From: Rheum nobile
Taxonomy: Eukaryota > Streptophyta > Magnoliopsida > Caryophyllales > Polygonaceae
Direction of reading: 5' to 3'
NCBI GenBank assembly: GCA_027886185.1
Contig: WOAB01000188.1
Span: forward strand, 1,116,001 to 1,180,000
Length of the DNA stretch: 64,000 nucleotides
Shown: in pieces, positions 10,237 through 24,302 of the stretch
How the letters are laid out: the number at the start of each line of letters is the position of its first letter
Position numbering within the stretch: position 1 is the first letter of the stretch
Position numbers and translations under genes: made by a program
The notes under the pieces: model-generated
Told to the model about the DNA's origin: nothing
Database searches by the model: none
The model's input: only the letters and a program-made list of their open reading frames with translations

Positions 10237-11597
10237 ATACCATAACCTTTCAATTTGAAGTGGGCTTTCTCCCAATACAATCGTTCACAAAAAAAAAGTG
10301 CTATATCACTGGCCTTATAGATGTCAAACTCTCTTCAAAATCCACATATCAAACCTTGCAAATCTCTAGATATCATAACTCCATACCTCTTGAAGGTATA
10401 CTTCACTGATTCAGCTCCTTGGCCCAATTAAAATTGGCCCTAAAGCTCACTTCCAACTTAAAACCTCTAGTTTCCTCAAACAAGATCGTGATAAGTCAAT
10501 TAGCACAATTGCCGCCAATCACTTTATTTTCCCTAAACGTGACATCAAATCGCCTTTAATAGACGTCGATCTCTCTCCATCCAATCCTTATGTCGTTTCT
10601 CTTAAGAAAGCCTCATAACGAAACCTCGGATGAATCTTCCAAAATAATAGCTATGACTTCACACCCTTGGGTCCTGAGGTTTTACTCAAGGTCGTAATAG
10701 AGTACGATCTTTTCAGAGGAACTGACCCCCCTATGAACTATCTCTGGAATACATTTATTTTCTTCTCAGCAATCTATCCTTATAGATGACTACAGAATGA
10801 CCTCACAACTAGGCATTCTAATCTTCATATAGTTCACTCCTACGTACTTTTACCACAATAAATGTTCAGGGTACACATATGAGAGAAAAAGAAATATTCT
10901 TCGTCCCATAGAGCATTAACCACATATATTTGTTTCCTTCACATTAAGGAATTTTGGTAAAACTCAACTCACAAGATAACGCTCGTCCGCTCAATAAAGG
11001 GAGTAATTATTGTCATACCGATGTGACATTACTCTAAGAACAAAGAGAGATTCCTAAGAATGGATCTAGCAATTCAGTAATGGAGTTGCCCCTGGTGTTA
11101 ACCATGTAGGGAACGAACACCTAGGCTCGATACGTTGCCCCTCCTTTATGAGTCCTGACAGCCCTTATCCACACGTGATATAACTGTTTTCGGAACTCAC
11201 GGAGTCTCGTATGAACGAACAATTTGCAATAGTAACGAATCTAGTAATTTCCAGAACAAGGAAACACTTCTTTATTAATCGAAACATTACATAAAACAAC
11301 TGATAGAAAGTCGAATAGACAGATTACTAAACTATGGAGACTATCGACACAAGTCATAGCTCCCTATTCTTAAAAACTTACAAAATTCTACCACTCGCAC
11401 AGGGTTTCCCTCCCGTCGGGGTGACGTATCACAAAGAGTCGTTTCTCTTGACCCGAAGATTCCATAGGCGCCTTGCCTTTATCACAAGTAACAGATGGCT
11501 CCGGAGTAGACACTTCCGTGCTTGGGTTCTGCCCACAACCAACCATTGAGGCCTGACATGCTTATGGTGGCTTTAGGCCCTTCTTCCTACAGTATGC
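10237..11597 (-). other. E1 internal DNA (between gag and E2), no recognisable gene
   Basis: This is internal E1 sequence 3' of gag on the minus strand. Stops are frequent in all frames and no protease, RT or integrase motif could be recognised. The plus-strand frame at 11334-11549 has no recognisable domain and is treated as chance. Confidence 0.45.
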
Positions 11598-12182
11598 CTA
11601 CATGTGGCCTTCCCTCCCACACTTGTAACATATCCTCTTTGCCTTTGGGCAACTAGGACTCTTGTGCCCAGCTTGACCACAGTTGTGGCATTGAATCACG
11701 CCGTTACTCCAGCCTGAGCCTTTGGCGGAGCCAGCCTGAGTCGCCTTGGTCTTAGTACGACCAGACTTCTCGAACTTGGTGGGCGACGTCGGCCGCTTGA
11801 ACGAGCGAGCCATGCGATTCTGTTGCCTACCCTTTGCCTTAATTTGTGCCTCCATACTAGTTGTGACTTGAGGTATGGGGGCCGCTTGGGCTTGCGGTAT
11901 CACCTGTCCCATTAATACTTCGACCACTAGCCCCACTATCTGCCCAATGATCGTCGCATTTAGCACAATCGGGGCAGGAGGTGGAACTCCCCTTACAGCC
12001 TGGGGGTCCGCTTGTCCCTGAAGAACATCCTGTTGCAGGGTCGGTTCATTATTACGTGAGCCAGATCCCGCGTCTTCCCCTTGTGGATTAGCACTTCTCA
12101 GCCGAATTCGAGAATCGTTGCTAGGACTTCCGTTAGCTGCCTGGTTGGTGGATCGGGTGTCCATTATCTGTTGATGAACCAT
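11598..12182 (-). pseudogene. E1 gag remnant with zinc knuckles
   Basis: A 194-residue minus-strand frame begins with Met at 12182. It has a polar, Asn/Ser/Gln-rich N-terminus, a Pro/Val-rich stretch, a basic Lys/Arg-rich region and then two nucleocapsid motifs: CHNCGQAGHKSPSC and the start of a second, CYKCGREGHM. A TAG at 11600-11598 interrupts the second knuckle; the bases after it encode the missing AYC end, so TAG fits a mutated CAG. The usual capsid core of about 200 residues is absent between the N-terminus and the knuckles, suggesting an internal deletion. It lies about 670 bp after the primer site, a normal gag position. Confidence 0.8.
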
Positions 12183-12847
12183 AACGTTAGTTTAGAACTT
12201 TTCCAACTTGTACATGACACTGAGTCAATTACGTTATGATACGATTTATAAGGGTCCAAACTAATAACTCTATATCAGTCTGACTGGCCCACCACCATTA
12301 ACCGCAGAAACGACCTTCTTCAGACTTACTTGAAAGTGGGAACTCTAGGAGAAATGTCAACCTGTAAATGACGATAAACCTAGGGAGAAACGATATTCCT
12401 AAGAATGGATCTAAGGAATAAGTAACAACTCGAAGCTTGCAGAATTTTGGAAAACCACTTAGTTTTAAACCAGATACCTTCAAACTTTATACTCTATACC
12501 TTTAAACCTTATACAAAAATATTTATTTACAAAAAAATAATTAGCTTCTCAAACTAGTGATACGATTATCACAAAACTTCTACTAAGACAAAAATCGCAC
12601 TTTTAAAGTTACAATCATAAACTTAATTTAATCGCTTATAACACGACATTTTATAAACCAATTATAAATAGCTTTTGAAGGTCAATAGTTAAATCATTAT
12701 TTTAAATTAAATTCCAAGAAATAATTAAGACTTTAACATTAGAATTCTCGAAATTCCTTTTTAATAGAAAATAGGTTGAAAATAGTTTCAAAATTATTTT
12801 TCGAAAATTCTCAAACCTAACAATAGGCCAAGAATTTTAAAACTGTT
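12183..12847 (-). other. E1 leader between primer site and gag
   Basis: AT-rich non-coding leader on the minus strand with long A/T runs near 12490-12840. No domain-bearing frame was found. Confidence 0.5.
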
Positions 12848-12859
12848 GCTCTGATACCA
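12848..12859 (-). other. E1 primer binding site (Met-type tRNA)
   Basis: The minus strand reads TGGTATCAGAGC, four bases inside the right LTR. This sets the element on the minus strand and identifies the right-hand LTR as the 5' LTR. Confidence 0.85.
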
Positions 12860-14391
12860 TAATTATAACACCCCCGACTTACGTCGGTAGTGCCACACGC
12901 CAGTGACCTCAGACATTACTGTCCGATGTCATCCTAGGCTTTAATCGAAATAATTAATCTTAAATAAACATATTAAATAACGAAAGGTTTAAATAGCGGA
13001 AGACATTTTTAAATGAAACTCAACCATTTTTATTAAAAGACTTCTCAATAACGATTTATAACAGAGTGAAATTACAGCGGAAGACTTTTAAATTACACAG
13101 CGGAAGACTTTTAGAATAAACCTATTACATGACTAGGTTATAACAATATGTATTAAAGTAATACTAAACGACCTTGAAATACCGACACTTAAATCTGCAA
13201 CTGCAAGCCTCTTCTTCAACTGGTTACTTCAAGACTTCGGAAACCAACCATTGATGTGCCGTATAGGAAGGATGACACCAACCAACCATGCAAGGAATAA
13301 AACCCGGTTGATTAGTCTAATGAAAGACTATGCAAGGGTGAAAACAGAATGGTTCTAGTGATCGTAACCGTTTACTATCATTGTCCCTCGAATAACAACT
13401 GAAGAAACGATACATAATCCGGAACTTTTACGGAATGATTAAAGTTTAGACATGCACTGAAAGAAGACTCCAAAAGAATTGAGTCTTATGGGAAAGTATG
13501 ACAAATGTTTGGGAACGTTATAGTTTCATTCAAGCGTTTAAAAACGACTTGATCATTTGGGTCAACGACCAACCTCACCGCGCAATGCGAATCCAGATTG
13601 GAAGGAAGACTTACTCTAATCGAAGTCCGGGCGGTTACCACGTTGTACTCCTCGCCCGAGGGTATACTAATTATGTGCATAATCGCACTTATCTTCTTAA
13701 ATTCCAAAACGCATATTTATTTTAAAGCTTTTATCATATAAATATATCATCTCGATACAAGAGATATCTTGGGAATAAATCCCGATTGTTGGCACCAACT
13801 GTGTGCACCTCCCCTATATTCGAATAGGGGATAGTCATGACCAGGGGAAAGGGTGTTAGGGCCTGAACATCCTACACACCACGGTTATAAAGAAACGGCT
13901 AGACCTCGCAAGGTACATAGCGTTTCTATGAATACTCGTTCTAACTATATATTGAGTTCGCACATAAAATCCATACCAATACCATCATGGTAATAACAGA
14001 TAGAATAGCGTTGTTTCTAGCAATATATACAACCTATCATAATATCACATTTTATATCATATCATTTATAAAATTTGTTCCCAAACGAAAACAATAATTC
14101 ATCCCAATTTAATTAACAATCTGAAATAATTGATAATTAATGGAAACATGGAATGATAAGCAAGAGCGAACCGCCACTTGCCTTGATCGAGATGAACGAA
14201 TGACGACAGGTTTTTGGGTCCGGGAACTGGAAACGGAATCGGATTGCGGATTCCTACGATGCCAACGAACCCACAACGAAACCCTAGGTTAGATTCGATA
14301 AATAATAATACGGATCTAAGGAAACGAAAGAAACGAGGGTCCCATCCGTGATCGGATCATCCAAGGCCACGATCGCGTTTGCTAAGGCAAT

Positions 14392-14472
14392 CCGCGGTCG
14401 CGGCTTGGATTCCGCGGTCGCGGATGTCTAGACATCGTCCGCGGTCGCGGCTGTTCATGTCCGCGGTCGGGG
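14392..14472. repeat. Cluster of CCGCGGTCGCGG motifs in E1 LTR
   Basis: Copies lie at 14392, 14412, 14439 and 14461 (last one degenerate), with further copies at 14814 and 14864. The other LTR has them at 140, 167, 189, 589, 608 and 627; the last three repeat at an exact 19-bp spacing. Each copy holds the 6-bp palindrome CCGCGG and two more CpG sites. Confidence 0.8.
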
Positions 14473-14695
14473 CCATGAACCCAACAACCCTAATCGGACA
14501 AATCCTCACCGGCGACGACACAACGAGGCTCCGAACAAGAGGGCTTTGTCTCCTGGCACCACGACGCCTCTACTGCACCACCACCACTCGACCACTAAAA
14601 CCACCGCCAAGAGCTCCGACGATACGAGAACTCCGGCGACACGAGCAAGAAAGAGAGATTGGATTTCGTATGCTCCAACCCTCCACCCGAGCCCT

Positions 14696-14704
14696 CCTTT
14701 TATA
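14696..14704 (-). promoter_or_regulatory. TATA-like box in E1 5' LTR
   Basis: TATAAAAGG on the minus strand, downstream of one group of GC-rich motifs and upstream of another. It is the likely core promoter of E1. Confidence 0.5.
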
Positions 14705-17700
14705 GCCACCGAGCACCCCAACTCCCGGCCAGACGAACCGCTCCAAATCCCCCCCGACGAATCGACGGCCATCTCAATCGACGAAGCCATTGAAGACGAG
14801 GACGAAGCCTTTTCCGCGGTCGCGGAAAAATGCATGTTCGCGAGGCTGACGACGCATCATTTTCCGCGGTCGCAGAAAAGGCATGTTCACGTCCTTTTGC
14901 CCGGGAAACGATTGAACACGTGCTAAAACCTTGCAATAACTAATATTTGTACCCAAACAAATATACGCTTTACAGAAATTCTGAATTTCGCCTAACGCGT
15001 CACGATTACAGAACGAGGGTTGAGAAAATTACCCAAATACCCTTACTAAAAATGAGGGGTATTACAGTTTGGGCTACAAACAACACTAAAAACACCTATA
15101 ATTTACCACTTATGACAGAAAGCACAACCTTGAGCGAATGTTATGAGTTTCAAATTTTGTCAATATCTTTGTGTGAATCATCTTAAATTGTCAAAATATA
15201 GGTGGAAACAAAGAGCTAAGAGTTAGGGCGACAAACAACACTAAGAACTCATACGATTTACCATTTACGACACAAGGTACAACTTTGAACGAAAGTTATG
15301 AGGTTCAAATTTTGTCATTTTCTTTGCGTGAATCATCTTATATTGTCAAAATATTGGGCTAAGACAAAGAGCTAAGATTCTGGGCATCAAATAACACTAA
15401 AAACTCATACGATTTACCATTTACGACCCAAGGCACAACTTTTAGCAAAAGTTATGAGTTTCATATTTTGTCAATTTCTTTCCCTGAATCATCTTATATT
15501 GTCAAAATATTGGGGGGCAGGGAACAAAGGGCTAAGAGTTTAAGCTACAAACAACACTAAAAACTCATACCATTTAACATTTACGACACAAGGTACAACT
15601 TTGAGCGAAAATTAAGAGTTTCAAATTTTGTCAATAGCTTTGCGTGAATCATATTATATTGTCAAAATATTGGGAAGAAACAAGGTGCTAAGAGTTTTGG
15701 CTACAAACAACACTAAAAACTCATAAGATTTAACATTTACGACACAAGGCACAACTTTGAGCAAAAATTATGAGTTTTAAATTTTGTCCTTTTATTTGCG
15801 TGAATCTACTTATATTGTCAAAATATTTGGGAAAAACAAAGAGTTAAGAGTTTGGGCGAAAAACAACACAAAAAACTTATACGATTTACCATTTATGACG
15901 CAAGGCACAACTTTGAGCGAAAGGTATGAGTTTCAAATTTTGTAAATTTAATCGCGTGAATCATCTTATATTGTCGAAATATTGAAGTGAAAATGAAGAG
16001 CTAAGAGTGTGGGCTACAAACAACACTAAAAACAACTACGATTACCACTTACGACAAAAAGCACAACCTTGAGCGAATGTTATGAGTTTCAAATTTTGTC
16101 AATTTCTTTGTGTGAATCATCTTATATTGTCAAAATATTGGGGGGAAACAAAAAGCTATAGTTTGGGCAACAAACGACACTAAAAACTCAAACGATTTAA
16201 CATTTACAACACAAGGCACAACCTTGAGCGAAAGTTATGAGTTTCAAATTTTGTCAATTTCTTTTCGTGAATCATCTTATATTGTCAAAATATTGGGGGG
16301 AAAACAAAGAGTTACAGTTTGGGCAACAAACAACACTAAAAACTCAAACGATTTAACATTTACGACACAAGGCACAACTTTGAGCGAAAGTTATGAGTTT
16401 CAAATTTTGTCAATTTCTTTGCGTGAACCATCTTATATTGTCAAAATATTAGGGGGAAACAAAGAGCTATAGTTTGGGAAACAAACAACACTAAAAACTC
16501 AAACGATTTAACATTTACGACACAAGGCACAACTTTGAGCGAAAGTTATGAGTTTCAAATTTTGTCATTTTATTTGCGTGAATCAACTTATATTATCAAT
16601 ATATTGGGGGGGAGAGTTAAGAGCTTGGGCGAAAAACAACACCAAAAACGCATACGATTTACCCTTTAGGATACAAGGCAAAATTTTGAGCGAAAGTTAT
16701 GAGTTTCAAATTTTGTAAATTTTTTTTCGCGTGAATCATCTTATATTTTCAAAATAATGAAGTGAAAAGAAGGAGCTAAGAGTTTGGGCCACAAACAACA
16801 CCAAAAACACCAATAATTTACCACATACGACACAAAGCACAACCTTGAGCGAATGTTATGAGTTTCAAATTTTGTCAATTTCTTTGTGTGAATCATCTTA
16901 TATTATCAAAATATTGGGGGGAAACAAAAAGCTAGAGTTTGGGCAACAAACAACACTAAAAACTCAAAACGATTTAACATTTACGACACAAGGCACAACT
17001 ATGAGCGAAAGTTGTGAGTTTCAAATTTTGTCAATTTCTTTGTGTGAATCATCTTATATTGTCAAAATATTGGGGGGGGCAACAAAAAGCTAGAGTTTGG
17101 GCAATAAACAACACTAAAAACTCAAACGATTTAACATTTACGATACAAGGCACAACTATGAGCGAAAATTATGAGTTTCAAATTTTGTCAAATTCTTTGG
17201 GTGAATCATCTTATTTTGTCAAAATATTAGGTGTAAAAAAAGAGCTAAGAGTTTGAGCAACAAACAATACTAAAAACTCTTACGATTTACCATTTACGAC
17301 ACAAGCCACAACTTTGAGCGAAAGTTATGAGTTTCAAAATTTGTCAAACTGCTTTGTGTGAATCATCTTTATTTGTCAAAAAATTGGGGGAAACAAAGAG
17401 CTAAGAGTTTGGGCGACAAGCAACACTAAAAATACCTACGATTTATCATTTACGACACAAGGCACAACTTTGAGCGAAAGTTATGAGTTTCAAATTTTGT
17501 CAATTTATTTGCGTGAATCAACTTATATTGTCAATATATTGGGGGTAAAAAAGAGTTAAGAGCTTCGGCCAAAAACAACAAAAAAAACTCATACGATTTA
17601 CCATTTACGACACAAGTCACAACTTTGAGCGAAAGTTATGAGTTTCAAATTTTGTAAATTTCTTCGCGTGAATCATCTTATATTGTCAAAATAATGAAGT

Positions 17701-18175
17701 GTAAAGAAAGAGCTACGAGTTTGGGATACAAACAACACTAAAAACACCTATAATTTACCACTTACAACACAAAGCACAACCTTGAGCGAATGTTATGAGT
17801 TTCAAATTTGGTCAATTTCTTTGTGTGAATCATCTTATATTCTCAAAATATTGGGGGAAAACAAAAAGCTAGAGTTTGGGCAACAAACAACACTAAAAAC
17901 TCAAACGATTTAACATTTACGACACAAGGCACAACTATGATCGAAAGTTATGAGTTTCAAATTTTGTCAAATTCTTTGGGTGAATCATCTTATTTTGTCA
18001 AAATATTTGGTGTAAAAAAAGAGCTAAGAGTTTGGACAACAAACAACACTAAAAACTCGTATGATTTACCGTTTACGACACAAGGCACAACTTTGAGCGA
18101 AAGTTATGAGTTTCAAATTTTGTAAATTTCTTCGCATGAATCATCTTATATTGTCAAAATATTAAAGTGAAAACA

Positions 18176-20940
18176 TAGAGCTAAGAGTTTGGGCTACAAA
18201 CAACACTAAAAACACCTACGATTTACCACTTACGACAGAAAGCACAACCTTGAGCGAATGTTATGAGTTTCAAATTTTGTCAATTTCTTTGTGTGAATCA
18301 ACTTATATTGTCAAAATATTGGGGGGAACAAAAATCTAGAGTTTGGGCAACAAACAACAATAAAAACCCAAACGATTTAACATATACGACTCAAGGCAAA
18401 ACTATGAACGAAAGTTATGAGTTTCAAATATTGTCAAATTCTTTGGGTGAATCATCTTATTTTGTCAAAATATTGGGGGAAACAAAAAACTAAGAGTTTG
18501 GGCTACAAACAACACTAAAAACACCTACGATTTACCACTTACGACAGAAAGCACAACCTTGAGCGAATGTTATGAGTTTCAAATTTTGTCAATTTCTTTG
18601 TGTGAATCAACTTATATTGTCAAAATATTGAGGGGAACAAAAATCTAGAGTTTGGGCAACAAACAACAATAAAAACCCAAACGATTTAACATATACGACT
18701 CAAGGCAAAACTATGAACGAAAGTTATGAGTTTCAAATATTGTCAAATTCTTTGGGTGAATCATCTTATTTTGTCAAAATATTGGGGGAAACAAAAAACT
18801 AAGAGTTTGGGGTACAAACAACACTAAAAACACCTACGATTTATCAATTACGACACAAGGCACAACCTTGAACGAAAGTTATGAGTTTCAAATTTTGTCA
18901 ATATCTTTGAGTGACTCATGTTATTTTGTCAAAATATAGAACGGAAACAAAGAGCTAAGAGTTTGTGCGACAAACAAAACTAAAAACTCATACGATTTTA
19001 CCATTTACGACACAAGGTACAACTTTGAACGAAAGTTAAGAGTTCCATTTTTTGTCATTTTCTTTGCGTGAATCATATTACATTGTCAAAATATTGGGCT
19101 AAGACAAAGAGCTAAGAGTTTGGGCAACAAACAACACTAAAAACTCCTACGATTTACAATTTACAACACAAGGCACAACTTTTAGAAAAAGTTATGAGTT
19201 TCATATTTTGTCAATTTCTTTGCCTGAATAAACTTATATTGTCATAATATTGGGAGGGAAACAAAGAGTAAAGCGTTTAGGCTACAAACAACACTAAAAA
19301 CTCATACGATTTATCATTTACGACACAGGGTACAACTTTGAGCGAAAGTTATGAGTTTCAAATTTTATCATTTTCTTTGCGTGAATCATCTTATTTTGTC
19401 AAAATATTAGGTGTAAAAAAAGAACTAAGAGTTTGAGCAACAAACAATACTAAAACCTCCTACGATTTACCATTTATGACACAAGCCACAACTTTGAGCG
19501 AAAGTTATGAGTTTCAAATTTTGTAAATTTCTTCGCGTGAATCATCTTATATTTTCAAAATAATGAAGTGAAAAGAAAGAGCTAAGAGTTTGGGCTACAA
19601 AAAATACTAAAAACACCTACAATTTACCACTTACGACACAAAGCACAACCTTGAGCGAATGTTATGAGTTTCAAATTTTGTCAATTTCTTTGTGTGAATT
19701 GTCTTATAGTCTCAAAATATTGTGGGGAAACAAAAATCTAGAGTTTGGGCAACAAACAACACTAAAAACTCAAACGATTTAACATTTACGACACAAGGCA
19801 CAACTATGAGCGAAAGTTATGAGTTTCAAATTTTGTCAAATTCTTTGGGTGAATCATCTTATTTTGTCAAAATATTAGGTGTAAAAAAAGAGTTAAGAGT
19901 TTGGGCAACAAACAACACTAAAAACTCATACGATTTACCATTTACGACACAAGGCACAACTTTGAGCGAAAGTTATGAGTTTCAAATTTTGTACATTTCT
20001 TCGCGTGAATCATCTTATATTGTCAAAATATTGAAGTGAAAACATAGAGCTAAGAGTTTGGGCTACAAACAACACTAAAAACACCTACTATTTACCACTT
20101 ACGACAGAAAGCACAACCTTGAGCGAATGTTACGAGTTTCAAATTTTGTCAATTTCTTTGTGTGAATCATCTTATATTGTCAAAATATTGGGGGGAACAA
20201 AAAGCTTGAGTTTGGGCAACAAACAACAATAAAAACCCAAACGATTTAACATATACGACTCAAGGCAAAACTATGAGCGAAAGTTATGAGTTTCAAATAT
20301 TGTCAAATTCTTTGGGTGAATCATCTTATTTTGTCAAAATATTGGGGAAAACAAAAAGCTAAGAGTTTGGGGTACAAACAACACTAAAAACACCTACGAT
20401 TTATCATTTACGACTTAAGGCACAACCTTGAACGAAAGTTATGAGTTTCAAATTTTGTCAATATATTTGAGTGACTCGTGTTATTTTGTTAAAATATAGA
20501 ACAGAAACAAACAGCTAAGAGTTTGGGCGACAAACAACACTAAAAACTCATACGATTTTACCATTTACGACACAAGGTATAACTTTGAACGAAAGTTAAG
20601 AGTTCCAAATTTTGTCATTTTCTTTGCTGTGAATCATATTACATTGTCAAAATATTGGGCTAAGACAAAGAACTAAGAGTTTGGGCAACAAACAACACTA
20701 AAAACTCGTACGATTTACAATTTACAACACAAGGCACAACTTTTAGAAAAAGTTATGAGTTTCATATTTTGTCAATTTCTTTGCCTGAATAAACTTATAT
20801 TGTCAAAATATTGGGAGGGAAACAAAGAGTAAAGCGTTTAGGCTACAAACAACACTAAAAACCCATACGATTTATCATTTACGACACATAGTATAACTTT
20901 GAGCAAAAGTTATGAGTTTCAAATTTTGTCATTTTCTTTG
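18176..20940. repeat. Satellite higher-order repeat, about 1560 bp (10-mer)
   Basis: The segment starting at 18781 recurs at 20341, exactly 1560 bp later, including rare variants such as GGGGTACAAAC and a run of units with TTTTAGAAAAAG. A local two-monomer duplication of 309 bp (landmarks at 18241 and 18550) sits in the first copy and explains the longer 1867-bp spacing of sequence before it. Confidence 0.75.
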
Positions 20941-21460
20941 CGTGAATCATCTTGATTTGTCAAAATATTAGGTGTAAAAAAAGAGCTAAGAGTTTGGGCA
21001 ACAAACAACACTAAAAACTCATACGATTTACCATTTACGACACAAGGGACAACTTTGAGCGAAACATATGAGTTTCAAATTTTGTCAATTTCTTTGCGTG
21101 AATCATATTATATTGTCAAAATATTGGGAAGTAACAAGGAACTAAGAGTTTGGGCTACAAACAACACTAATAACTCATACGATTTTATCATTTACGACAT
21201 AAGGTACAACTTTGAACGAAAGTTATGAGTTTCAAATTTTGTCATTTTCTTTGCGTGAATCATCTTATATTGTCAAAGTATTGGGCTTAAGACAAAAAGC
21301 TAAGAGTTTGGGCAACAAACAACACTAAAAACTTGTACGATTTACCATTTATAACACAAGGCACAACTTTTAACAAAAGTTATGAGTTTCATATTTTGTC
21401 AATTTTTTTCCCTGAATAAACTTATATTGTCAAAATATTGGGGGGGGATTTTATTGTGTC

Positions 21461-23950
21461 AATTTTATTGTGTGAATCATCTTATATTGTCAAAATATTT
21501 GATGGAAACAAAGATCTAGAGTTTGGGCAACTAACAACACTAAAAACGCAAACTATTTAACATTTACGACACAAGGTACAACCTTAAGCAAAAGTTATGA
21601 GTTTCAAATTTTGTCAATTTTTTTTTGCGTGAATCATCTTATATTGTCAAAATATTGGGGGAACCAAAGAGCTACAGTTTGGGTAACAAACAACACAAAA
21701 ACTCAAACGATTTAACATTTACGACACAAGGCACAACTTTGAGCGAAAGTTATGAGTTTCAAATTTTGTTATTTTTTATGCGTTAATCATCTTATTTTGT
21801 CAAAATATTAGGTGTAAAAAAAGGGCTAAGAGTTTGGGCAACAAACAAGACTAAAAACACATACGATTTACCATTTACGACACAAGGAACAACTTTGAGC
21901 GAGAGTTATGAGTTTCAAATTTTGTCAATTTCTTTGCGTGAATCATATTATATTGTCAAAATATTGGGAAGAAACAAGGAGCTAAGAGTTTGGGCTACAA
22001 ACAACACTAAAAACTCATATGATTTAACATTTACGACACAAGGCACAACTTTGAGCGAAAGTTTAGAGTTTCAAATTTTGTTATTTTATTTGCGTGAATA
22101 AACTTATATTGTCAAAATATTGGGGGAAAACAAAGAGTTAAGAGCTTGGGCGAAAAATAACACAAACTACTCATACGATTTACCATTTACGACAAAAGGC
22201 ACAACTTTGAGCGAAAGTTATGAGTTTCAAATTTTGTAAATTTCTTCGCGTGAATCATCTTATATTGTCAAAATATTGAAGTGAAAACAAAGAGCTAAGA
22301 GTTTGGGCTACGAACAACACTAAAAACACCAACGATTTACCACTTACGACAGAAAGCACAACCATGAGCGAATGTTATGAGTTTCAAATTTTGTCAATTT
22401 TATTGTGTGAATCATCTTATATTGTCAAAATATTTGAGGGAAACAAAGAGCTAGAGTTTGGGCAACTAACAACACTAAAAACACAAACCATTTAACATTT
22501 ACGACACAAGGTACAACCTTAAGCAAAAGTTATGAGTTTCAAATTTTGTCAATTTTTTTTTGCGTGAATCATCTTATATTGTCAAAATATTGGGGGAACC
22601 AAAGAGCTACAGTTTGGGTAACAAACAACACAAAAACTCAAACGATTTAACATTTACGACACAAGGCACAACTTTGAGCGAAAGTTATGAGTTTCAAATT
22701 TTGTTATTTTCTTTGCGTTAATCATCTTATTTTGTCAAAATATTAGGTGTAAAAAAAGAGCTAAGTGTTTGGGCAACAAACAAGACTAAAAACACATACG
22801 ATTTACCATTTACGACACAAGGAACAACTATGAGCGAGAGTTATGAGTTTCAAATTTTTTCAATTTCTTCGCGTGAATCATATTATATTGTCAAAATATT
22901 GGGAAGAAACAAGGAGCTAAGAGTTTGGGCTACAAACAACACTAAAAACTCATACGATTTAACATTTACGACACAAGGCACAACTTTGAGCGAAAGTTTA
23001 GAGTTTCAAATTTTGTTATTTTATTTGCGTGAATAAACTTATATTGTCAAAATATTGGGGGAAAACAAAGAGTTAAGAGCTTGGGCGAAAAATAACACAA
23101 AAAACTCATACGATTTACCATTTACGACAAAAGGCACAACTTTGAGCGAAAGTTATGAGTTTAAAATTTTGTAAATTTCTTCGCGTGAATCATCTTATAT
23201 TGTCAAAATATTGAAGTGAAAACAAAGAGCTAAGAGTTTGGGCTACGAACAACACTAAAAACACCTACGATTTACCACTTACGACAAAAAGCACAACCTT
23301 GAGCGAATGTTATGAGTTTCAAATTTTGTCAATTTTATTGTGTGAATCATCTTATATTGTCAAAATATTTGAGGGAAACAAAGAGCTAGAGTTTGGGCGA
23401 CAAACAACACTAAAAACGCAAACCATTTAACATTTACGACACAAGGTACAACCTTAAGCAAAAGTTATGAGTTTCAAATTTTGTCAATTTTTTTTGCGTG
23501 AATCATCTTATATTGTCACAATATTGGGGGAACCAAAGAGCTACAGTTTTGGTAACAAACAACACAAAAACTCAAACGATTTAACATTTACGACACAAGG
23601 CACAACTTTGAGCGAAAGTTATGAGTTTCAAATTTTGTTATGTTCTTTGCGTTAATCATCTTATTTTGTCAAAATATTAGGTTTAAAAAAAGAGCTAAGA
23701 ATTTGGGCAACAAACAAGACTAAAAACAGATACGATTTACCATTTACGACACAAGGAACAACTTTGAGCGAGAGTGATGAGTTTCAAATTTTGTCAATTT
23801 CTTTGCGTGAATCATATTATATTGTCAAAATATGGGGAAAAAACAAGGAGCTAAGAGTTTGGGCTATAAACAACAGTAAAACCTCATACGATTTAACATT
23901 TACGACACAAGGCAAAATTTTGAGCGAAAGTTATGAATTTCAAATTTTGT
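21461..23950. repeat. Satellite higher-order repeat, about 935 bp (6-mer)
   Basis: Variant units marked by TTTTATTGTGTGAATCATC and a following GAACCAAAGAGCTACAG unit recur at 935-bp steps. For example, the open segment starting at 21895 matches that at 22830. A third, more diverged copy follows to about 23950. Confidence 0.75.
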
Positions 23951-24302
23951 AATTTTATTTGCGTGAATCAACTTATATTGTTAAAATATTGGGGGAAAAC
24001 AAAGAGTTAAGAGCTTGGGCGAAAAACAACACAAAAAACTCATACGATTTAACATTTACGACACAAGGTACAACTTTGACCGAAAATTATGAGTTTCAAA
24101 TTTTGTCATTTTCTTTGCATGAATCATCTTATATTCTCAAAATATTGGTAGGAAACAAAGAGCTAAGAGTTTAGGCTACAAACAACACTAAAAACTCATA
24201 CGATTTAACATTTACGACACAAGGTACAACGTTGAGCGAAAGTTATGAGGTTCAAATTTTGTCAATTTCTTTGCGTGAATCATATTATATTGTCAAAATA
24301 TT

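Larger units (their letters stand above)
1..15066 (-). mobile_element. E1: minus-strand Ty3-type LTR element, gag-only (TR-GAG-like), holding nested E2
   Basis: On the minus strand the order is 5' LTR (15066 to 12864), Met-type primer site (12859 to 12848), a broken gag (12182 to 11598), internal DNA without recognisable pol, a polypurine tract (908 to 893), and a 3' LTR (892 down past base 1). The two LTR copies align from 1 and 14283 onward and share the terminus RC-TGTAATACCCC. Without E2 (2585-10236) the internal part is only about 4.3 kb, too short for gag plus pol, and I found no RT or integrase motifs. This resembles terminal-repeat elements with gag only, or an internally deleted element. 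The right LTR edge abuts satellite DNA, so E1 probably inserted into the array. The left target duplication lies outside the window. Confidence 0.75.
12864..15066 (-). repeat. E1 5' LTR
   Basis: It spans about 2203 bp, from TGTAATACCCC (minus strand, 15066) to GGGGTGTTATA (12864). The termini are inverted relatives of each other, with the final CA apparently mutated to TA. A GC-rich block at 14380-14880 holds repeated CCGCGGTCGCGG motifs and a minus-strand TATAAAAGG at 14704-14696. Frames at 13486-13725 and 14379-14956 are on both strands and lack domains. Confidence 0.75.
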
